This document shows positions 57,625 through 64,000 of a DNA stretch of 64,000 bases, one piece after another. Each line of letters opens with the position of its first letter. Within the stretch, counting starts at the first letter, position 1. Origin of the DNA: Pochonia chlamydosporia 170. Taxonomy: Eukaryota > Ascomycota > Sordariomycetes > Hypocreales > Clavicipitaceae. The translations under genes and the position numbers were made by a program. Location: positions 4,092,001 to 4,156,000 of the forward strand of contig NC_035791.1 in NCBI RefSeq assembly GCF_001653235.2, in the 5' to 3' direction. The notes below the pieces were generated by a model, which was not told the DNA's origin, made no database searches, and worked only from the letters and a program-made list of their open reading frames with translations.

Positions 57625-59097
57625 ATGAGCCATGTTCTGCGCGGCAAAACGCTCGCCGCTCTGAACGTCGCTCGGCCAGCCACTGTGACCGTTGGAGGCC
57701 TGCAAATATGCCGGTCAGGGGTTTCAAGAACATCGAGAACTGTAACTTTGGGCCGCCACTTCACAACCCATAGTCTAAAGCTTGCCGATAGCGACGATAC
57801 CCGACATCAGTCGCACAATCGCCCAGCCTCCAGAAGGAAGGTAGATGACAGACCCTGGCATCGCGAGAGCAGCAGAGCATTGCCCAAGTCGACTTCACCC
57901 GATCCTACTGGAGGGGATGCAACCAAAGGTTGGTGAAGGAAGACCCAAAATCCTCATCTTTAAGCCGGGGAAGCTGACAACATTGCAGGTCGACTGCTTA
58001 CGACTCCAACCCGACTGCTCAAGCTGATCCTTCCGATCCCATTCCATCCGGAACAAGAATACATAAACTCAGACGAAACAATAAAGAACGAACCAAAAGA
58101 AGAGGCAGTCGAACCGCTAGCGCTCCTTGTCCACCCACAACAACCGCTCTCATACCTAGAGAGACTAATTCAAGCCGAAATCCCGCCCCTCATAGTCAAA
58201 GACCGCGAGAAATTACCTGAGATCATCTTCCGAGCCGAAGCAGACTACTCTGGTGGCGACAAAGGCAGCAGAAACAAAGAGTCTGACCGTTCAAATGTCG
58301 CATCCTATTCTGGACTCGGGCGCGAGGGACCAAACAAGGGCGAAACTCACTGGGTTCGGTGGAGTGGAAGCACCGAGATTGGCGACTTTATCAGGGATGC
58401 GGCTCGAGGTCGAGAATTTTCCGTCACCATTGAAGGACACGATGAGGAGCTGCGGGTTGCCGTGCCGAGCTTCAAGGATAGAACATACTACATGCGAATG
58501 AGATTGCGGCAAATGTCTCGTGAGATTGATCAAATGGCACGCGTCAAGCGAGAGTGCGATCTGTTAGCACACAAGGGTGCTCATGCACTCGCAAAGGGAG
58601 GCTTTGCAGCGCTGGCAGGCTGGTGGGGGATTGTTTACTATGTGACATTTCACACGGATATGGGTTGGGATCTGGTTGAGCCGATTACTTACCTGGCTGG
58701 TCTTGCGAGTATCATGGGCGGGTATCTGTGGTTCTTATTCATCAGCCGGGACTTGAGCTACAAGGCGGCCATGAATGTTACGGTGTCACGGAGACAAAAC
58801 GCTCTGTATCAGGAACGGGGATTCGATCCAGCGAAATGGGATCAGCTGGTCCATGATGCCAACGGGCTGCGAAGAGAGGTGAAATTTGCAGCTACAGAAT
58901 ACGGAGTCGAGTGGGACGAGATGAAGGACCTAGGGGGCGAGGAAGTAAAAGAGGCGCTGGAAGAGGAGAAGGGGGATAAGGAAAGGAAGCGCGAGCAGGA
59001 GGATGAAGATGAGGAGGATCATGAGCATCACAAAGAGCGTAACAAGGAGGCGTCAAAGTCATCTACGGAGCAATCTTCACAACGGTCCAAGGATTAA
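57625..59097 (+). CDS. MCU: Mitochondrial calcium uniporter pore subunit
   Basis: Exons 57625-57928 and 57989-59097 (60-nt intron) give 470 residues. The basic N-terminus ([21 protein letters not shown]) is a likely mitochondrial presequence. The matrix N-terminal domain (about 105-255) is followed by coiled-coil helices, TM1 ('[19 protein letters not shown]') and the pore motif [10 protein letters not shown] (W328, D329, E332), the fungal version of the human W-D-I-M-E-P selectivity filter, then TM2 ('[14 protein letters not shown]'). The C-terminal tail (about 410-470) is highly charged (Glu/Lys/Asp/Ser) and likely a coiled or disordered matrix segment. It forms the calcium channel of the inner membrane. 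Related fungal homologues (Metarhizium, Neosartorya, Neurospora) have known structures. No regulator (MICU) gene is in this window. Confidence 0.95.
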
Positions 59098-59925
59098 TTG
59101 CATACGAAATTAGCAGCGTCACAATAGAATTTACTGAGCCATATTAAAATCCAAAGATGAATACAAATGTATGCTTGGAATCAAAAGTCGCCACAACAAC
59201 GTGACACGACAGCCAAGAGTTGTGCCACCCCAGCGTAGCTGCTAAACATCATACGTTGTCACATCTGGCATTCAACTTCCTTTCTCATCGCCTGACCTCA
59301 CAACGGCGTCTAGCGCCCCAACCCGATTGACACTTGATCATTAATTTATGAAGAAGCGGGAGTGTCCAATTTCCACCCACCCGAATCTCCACTCGCACCG
59401 GGAACCAATATCGGACGGAGCCACGATGGCCGACAAGGTATCCCAGCCATCAGCTGCCGACCAATGCGTTTTCTGGTGTTTGTCATGACATCCCAATCGC
59501 CCATCTGATGATTCGACCGGCGATGAGTGCGCTTGTCTCGGCGCAAGCCGCAATCATACCCGAATGTTACGACCGGCTCGGACTGAAGGCGGAGCAGACA
59601 AGTCACCTTCTCCTCTTTACTACTGAACTGTTTCAATCCATTTCTTTCTCGGCCGTGCAACAGGATTTTCCATTGTCATCTGTCGATGGGCTAGGAGAAA
59701 AGCAGAGTTGGCTTGTCCCTTTGATCAATCGTCAATCACCCCACCTTGTTTGCCCTTCCGGTCTTGTCTTGACTGAGTGCCCCGCATCAACCTCATCGCT
59801 TCATACCAGTAAAAGCAACGTCTTTGAAACTCAATTTCATCCCTCACTCACCGTTTCCCTTCCCCAGCTTTCAATCTCACACAGTTATATCCAGGGACTC
59901 ATGAAACCCGCCGTCCCGTCGCAAA
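59098..59925. other. Intergenic region between MCU and the SidF/SidL-like gene
   Basis: About 830 bp, with the MCU 3' end and the promoter of the acyltransferase. No supported gene. I looked for a GATA-type (ATCWGATAA) SreA site by eye and saw no clear full match. Confidence 0.45.
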
Positions 59926-61605
59926 ATGACGCCCCAGATCTTACATCTGCCGGATGGCAAGAAATTCACCGTCACGCCTGTATTCGGGGGCATGGGCTTC
60001 CGCAGCCACGACCACAATAACCTCCTCCATCCATATCCGATAGGATGGATGACGGTGCTACACACAGAAGAAGACAAGGTCGAATTCGAAGGCCACAACA
60101 ACGATGCGCACAAACAACCCGCCAAAGATGTCCCACCGACGGACCAGGATGAAAATGTGCATCCACGAACGAAGCGGCGCACCAAGCCATTCACCACGCC
60201 TACACTGCAGAATGACACGCTCTTCATATCATCGATTTCTCTGCCGTCGAACGCTGAATTCAAACCCGCGGTTAGTCCTACGAGGGAAATCGCCATGATG
60301 CTCTGGATCACGCTGTATTGGTACTTTCACCAGCCGCCGCCGCAGAATGAGGTGCAGACGGCTGCGTCCAAGGGCACTCCTGCTGGTGCGAAACCCATTG
60401 GCGAGTGGAAGATACGGATCAGGAGGGATGGTGTGCTTCGGGGGAGGAACCTGATCCCCAAGCTGGAGAGGATGGGGCTGATTGCTTCTGAGGACACGGC
60501 TGTGGGAACAAGCGTAGATGACAGTGGTGAAGGATGGACCAACATGTTTGTTACGAAGCGCATGTTTTGGCAGATCCCGGGACACTTGTTCCTATTCACG
60601 CTGCATCCTGTGCGAAATCCGTCCGCGCCCGGATCTCCCGCCAGCAGTCGTCCCGGATCGCCCATCAAGGAGGACTGCGGCCGCCTGGAACTGCGTCAAA
60701 TCTACTCACACACGCCGAATTTAACCCCCAGCGGAACACTAACACCCAGCGGTGGACAGTTGGCCGCAGATGTCCCTGGAGCTCCTATGCCAACGAGTGT
60801 GGTTGCAGCGCCGAATTTTCCCATCGGCCCCTACTTCTCCTCCTCTCACCTACCGACGTATTATCCGCCGCCGCCCCTACAATACATTTACACGAATGGT
60901 GTTCGACACCCCCTGCGGCCAAAACCACCTAGAATGGGAGAAGTATTCTACACTCGCTTCATCGAAAGTATGCAGCAGTACCTGTCGTTCCGCGTGGCAT
61001 CCTGCTCCAACTCACCGGTTCCCTACCTCGGGCCACAGGGCCCTAATCCCCCTGAGCAGAGTCAACTATCGTCTGTGTGTGACAGGGACCTCCTGCAGTC
61101 GTGGTTTGAGAACCCGCGCGTGAAGGAATTCTGGGGCGACTACACATCTGATTTCCTGGAGACGGCGCTGTGCTCAAAGCACTCGTTTCCTGTGATTGGT
61201 CTGTGGGATGGCATTCCTTTTGGCTATTTCGAGCTATATTGGGTGAAGGAGGATATACTGGGCCGGCACGTCGGCAGCGAGGCTGAAGATTGGGATAGGG
61301 GCGTTCACATCATGATTGGGGAGGAGTGGTCGAGGGGGAGAGTGGCGCTCTGGCTGTCGAGCTTGGTGCATTACTGCTTCACGGGGGATTTGAGAACAAT
61401 GAATGTGTGTTTGGAGCCGAGGGTCGACAACAAGAGGTATGTATCATCTTTGCTTCTGACGTATGGATAACTAACTAACATCCACAGGGTCCTACGACAT
61501 CTAGACGCAGCTGGATTTTCGAAAGAGAAACAAGTTTCTTTCCCTCACAAGCAAGCCTGGTTTGTGAAGTTGCGACGAGAGTTCTGGGAAGGGCCAGCAT
61601 TATAG
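59926..61605 (+). CDS. Siderophore N-hydroxyornithine acyltransferase-like protein (SidF/SidL, IucB-type)
   Basis: Exons 59926-61436 and 61488-61605 (51-nt intron) give 542 residues. The N-terminal part 'ILHLPDGKKFTVTPVFGGM' matches the style of fungal SidF/SidL proteins, and the C-terminal part has the IucB-type acyltransferase (PF13523) pattern: 'LQSWFENPRVKEFWGDYTS', 'FPVIGLWDGIPFGYFELYW', 'RGVHIMIGEEWSRGR', 'LEPRVDNKRVLRHLDAAGF' (formed across the intron) and 'SFPHKQAWFVKLRREFWEGPAL'. It should transfer an acetyl (SidL) or anhydromevalonyl (SidF) group to hydroxyornithine for siderophore synthesis. The C-terminus P-A-L is not a canonical PTS1, which slightly favours a cytosolic SidL-like role, but the two cannot be separated here. 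Only one siderophore-type gene is in the window. The middle is Pro/Ser rich. Confidence 0.85.
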
Positions 61606-61739
61606 TTGTGATAGAATGCCAAGGGCAGTTTGGATATACAAGCATGTATCTAGTTACCATCTCACAACCTCATCAAATCAGCCTCAATGCAAACATCACC
61701 TGCATATATAAATCTATCGGGCCGCAACCCCGACGTACC

Positions 61740-61749
61740 TACCTAGGTA
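61740..61749. repeat. Palindrome TACCTAGGTA
   Basis: A 10-bp perfect palindrome within CCTACCTAGGTA in the 298-bp gap before the SDR gene. It shares the core CCTACCTAGGTA with the palindrome at 44335-44348. Confidence 0.65.
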
Positions 61750-61903
61750 TCTTATCATATTATGCAGCTCAGCAACCCCCACATAAACCCCGCCGATCAC
61801 TTCGGTCCATCGCGATGTTATAAACCCGACCTTACCAACTACATTCCAACCTCATTCCCCTGTAACAACACCGATGATATTTTCATAATACAGTATTATT
61901 GAA

Positions 61904-62706
61904 ATGTCCCTCTCCGGAAAAGTATACGCCATAACAGGCGGCGCCTCAGGCATAGGTCTCTCCACCGCCAAACTCCTCGCCTCCCGCTCCGCAACAATCT
62001 GCATAGGCGACATCACCGAGTCGACACTCTCCTCCGCCGCCGCACACTTCACCTCCATCAACGCCAGCTTCACAACCACAAAAGTCGACGTATCGAAGCG
62101 CGAGGAAGTAGATATCTGGATTGCGGGCATCATCGAAAAATTCGGCCGCCTAGACGGCGCGGCGAATATAGCAGGTGTGATTGGGCGGAATCACAGCAAG
62201 GGCTCGATAGCGGATCTCGAAGACGATGAGTGGGAGAGGATTATCGGCGTGAATCTGACGGGGTGTATGTATTGTTTGAGGGCGGAGTTACGGGTGATTA
62301 GGGATGGGGGGTCGATTGTCAATATGGCTTCTATTCACGGAACAAACGGTATGTACCTAACTTGTTGTATGAGTGAATGGGATTGACATGTACAGCGATG
62401 GCATATCACGGCGCGTATGGAGCCAGCAAGCACGGCGTCGTGGGACTTACGAGGGCGGCCGCCAAGGAGAATGGCCATAGGGAGGTGAGGGTGAATGCTG
62501 TTGCGCCGGGGGCGATATACACGCCCATGATGCAGGAGGCTTGGGATCGGATGGGCAGGGCGGCAGACGCGCCGTTCAGCGAGCCGACATCTTTTCAGAG
62601 GCAGGGCACGCCAGAGGAGATTGCGCAGGTTGTGGTGTTTTTGCTGGGTCCGGAGAGTAGTTTTGTGAGTGGGAGTGTGTATTCTGCCGATGGAGCGTGG
62701 TTGTAA
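61904..62706 (+). CDS. Short-chain dehydrogenase/reductase
   Basis: Exons 61904-62348 and 62396-62706 (47-nt intron) give 251 residues. Classical SDR: T-G-G-A-S-G-I-G (11-18, NAD(P)-binding), N-I-A-G (usually N-N-A-G), S143, Y156 and K160 in Y-G-A-S-K, and 'VNAVAPGAIYTPM'. The residue after the second strand is Asp in 'ICIGDIT', pointing to NAD(H) preference. The end 'SGSVYSADGAWL' is normal for the family. Substrate unknown; similar to glucose/ribitol dehydrogenase-like and 3-oxoacyl-ACP reductase-like enzymes. It follows the SidF/SidL-like gene on the same strand but is not necessarily linked to siderophores. The intron falls right after 'IHGTN'; without splicing the frame would end early. 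Confidence 0.92.
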
Positions 62707-63025
62707 TTAAATGGGAAGGGTATGTTTGAATGGGTTATGGGCGTGAGCTTCATTTTATGGTGGCCTATGGAATCTGCATGACAGAACTTCATATTTCGTG
62801 GGCAAAATTTCGACATGAATGGTGATGTTATTGACGCGATGTAAAATTTTCATTATATTTTCATAGCTTGGGCTGTCATCTATAAATTGTCATTGCTACC
62901 TGCGCAGTACACAAAGGAAACTCCTATACCAAAAAGAATAAGAACAAAATTCGCCACTGGTATTTTTGTCTTTTCATTATGCTTTAATCCTTCCACCTTT
63001 TTCTAATACGCCGTCCGCATGCGCC
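62707..63025. other. Convergent gap between SDR and FGAM synthase stops
   Basis: 319 bp, AT-rich (62820-62960), holding the two 3' ends. No gene or repeat seen. Confidence 0.6.
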
Positions 63026-64000
63026 TTAACCAACCCATCTACGGGCACTCTTAAAGATTCGAACCCAAGGCCCGAACTCACCCCATTCCTCAGTCGCCTT
63101 GGGCGGCATGTAGCTGTTGACGCCAGCAACAATGGTTCGTTCAGGGTGAGGCATCATGGCAACGAAACGGCCGTCTCTGCTCGAGACACCGGCAACACCG
63201 CCAGGACTGCCGTTGGGATTATATGGGTACTTCTCAGTCACCTTTAGCCTGTTGTCAACGTAGCGCATAGGAACCATGCCTGCATTGGTGAGCTCCTGGA
63301 GGGAGTTTGGTGACGAGAACTTGGCTCTTCCTTCGCCGTGAGAAACAACCACTGGCAGTGATGAGCCGTTCATGCCGTGGAAGAACACCGACGGCTTGTT
63401 CTCGTCCTCGTGAATTGTCACCATGCTATATCGGCCCTCGAACTGAGCGCTCTCGTTGTGCACAAACGTTGGCCAATGCTCAGTGCCCGGAATGAGCTCC
63501 TGAATACGTGTCAAGAATTGACAGCCATTGCAAACGCCAAGCGCAAAAGTGTCGGGTCGCTTGAAGAAATGCTCAAACTCGCGACGTGTGCTTTCATGCA
63601 TCAAAACAGACTTGGCCCAACCCTGGCCGGCGCCGAGAACGTCACCGTATGAGAAACCACCAGGGGCGGCAATACCGGTAAAGTCAGCGAGAGAACGTCC
63701 TCCAAGGACATCAGTCATATGAACATCCACTGGTTCAAATCCGGCGGCCCTGAATGCAAACGCCAGTTCAGCATATCCATTCACACCCTGCTCCCGGAGA
63801 ACAGCCACTCGGGGCGTCTTGTTGAAGAACCCGGTAATGGAAGATGTCAAGGGCAGGATGTTCTCAGAGGGAGAATAAGTCAGACGATAAGAGATACCTG
63901 GGTCGGTGGCATCAGAAATCGTGGCATATTCGGAGTCTGCACATGCAGGGTTGTCTCGGAGCCGCTGCATCTGGTGTGAAGTCTTGGACCACCACTGTTG
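63026..64000 (-). CDS. ADE6: Phosphoribosylformylglycinamidine synthase, C-terminal part
   Basis: Partial: the gene continues beyond 64000, and only the last 324 residues are present. They hold the glutamine amidotransferase domain of the large (PurL-type, eukaryotic) FGAM synthase, which makes FGAM from FGAR, ATP and glutamine in purine synthesis. Motifs: 'PRVAVLREQGVNGYAELAFA', 'APGGFSYGDVLGAGQGWAKS', nucleophile Cys in 'GVCNGCQ', 'RYVDNRLKVTEKYPYNPNGS' and 'MMPHPER' (His), ending 'EWGEFGPWVRIFKSARRWVG'. These are unambiguous. No intron is seen in this part. Expected cytosolic. Confidence 0.97.
   Translation of the reverse strand, partial: QQWWSKTSHQMQRLRDNPACADSEYATISDATDPGISYRLTYSPSENILPLTSSITGFFNKTPRVAVLREQGVNGYAELAFAFRAAGFEPVDVHMTDVLGGRSLADFTGIAAPGGFSYGDVLGAGQGWAKSVLMHESTRREFEHFFKRPDTFALGVCNGCQFLTRIQELIPGTEHWPTFVHNESAQFEGRYSMVTIHEDENKPSVFFHGMNGSSLPVVVSHGEGRAKFSSPNSLQELTNAGMVPMRYVDNRLKVTEKYPYNPNGSPGGVAGVSSRDGRFVAMMPHPERTIVAGVNSYMPPKATEEWGEFGPWVRIFKSARRWVG

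Noticed and set aside
63050..63075. GATTCGAACCC resembling a tRNA B-box on the minus strand
   Set aside because: It lies inside the FGAM synthase coding exon and has no cloverleaf arms.

Overview
The window looks like chromosomal DNA of a filamentous ascomycete, probably a Sordariomycete and perhaps Hypocreales. This rests on many short introns (mostly 47-90 nt, GTRNGT donors, CTAAC-type branch sites), Zn2Cys6 regulators, a WSC-domain giant, a SidF/SidL-type siderophore acyltransferase, a fungal mitochondrial calcium uniporter and GC-balanced codon use. I found no transposon, CRISPR array, tRNA or rRNA. The exact species cannot be told from the sequence alone.

Left part (1-12 kb). The 3' part of a Zn2Cys6 regulator is followed by a secreted, probably GPI-anchored acid sphingomyelinase-like phosphodiesterase. 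Next comes a complete eukaryotic biotin gene cluster: a bifunctional dethiobiotin synthetase/DAPA aminotransferase (bioDA, minus), a KAPA synthase ending in the peroxisomal signal SKL (bioF, plus) and biotin synthase with a mitochondrial-type presequence (bioB, minus). bioDA and bioF diverge from a shared promoter, and bioF and bioB converge with a 77-bp gap. A small upstream ORF ends on the bioF start codon. Together they cover pimeloyl-CoA to biotin, with the steps apparently split between peroxisome and mitochondrion.

Middle part (12-31.7 kb). This stretch is gene-poor. It holds a two-domain DUF427 protein, a very large secreted protein (PQQ-type propeller, Ig-like region, four WSC domains), a helical hypothetical protein and a small CxxC protein, separated by long spacers.

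Right part (31.7-64 kb). Gene density rises: a GH47 alpha-mannosidase, a small frameshifted gene, a second Zn2Cys6 regulator, a type-B carboxylesterase, a type II membrane glycosyltransferase, a metallo-beta-lactamase (RNase Z-like) protein, a membrane-anchored TAP-like hydrolase ending in KDEL, the Batten-disease protein homologue CLN3/Btn1, a small disordered protein, cytochrome c haem lyase with three identical CPVDH motifs, a RUS/DUF647 protein, mevalonate diphosphate decarboxylase, MCU, a SidF/SidL-like acyltransferase, a short-chain dehydrogenase and the C-terminal part of FGAM synthase.

Most of these are core eukaryotic housekeeping or organelle genes. The most distinctive features are the compact biotin cluster with its targeting split and uORF, the PQQ/Ig/WSC architecture, and the KDEL-tailed hydrolase. 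Exon boundaries were deduced by eye from splice signals and reading-frame continuity. No homology search was run.
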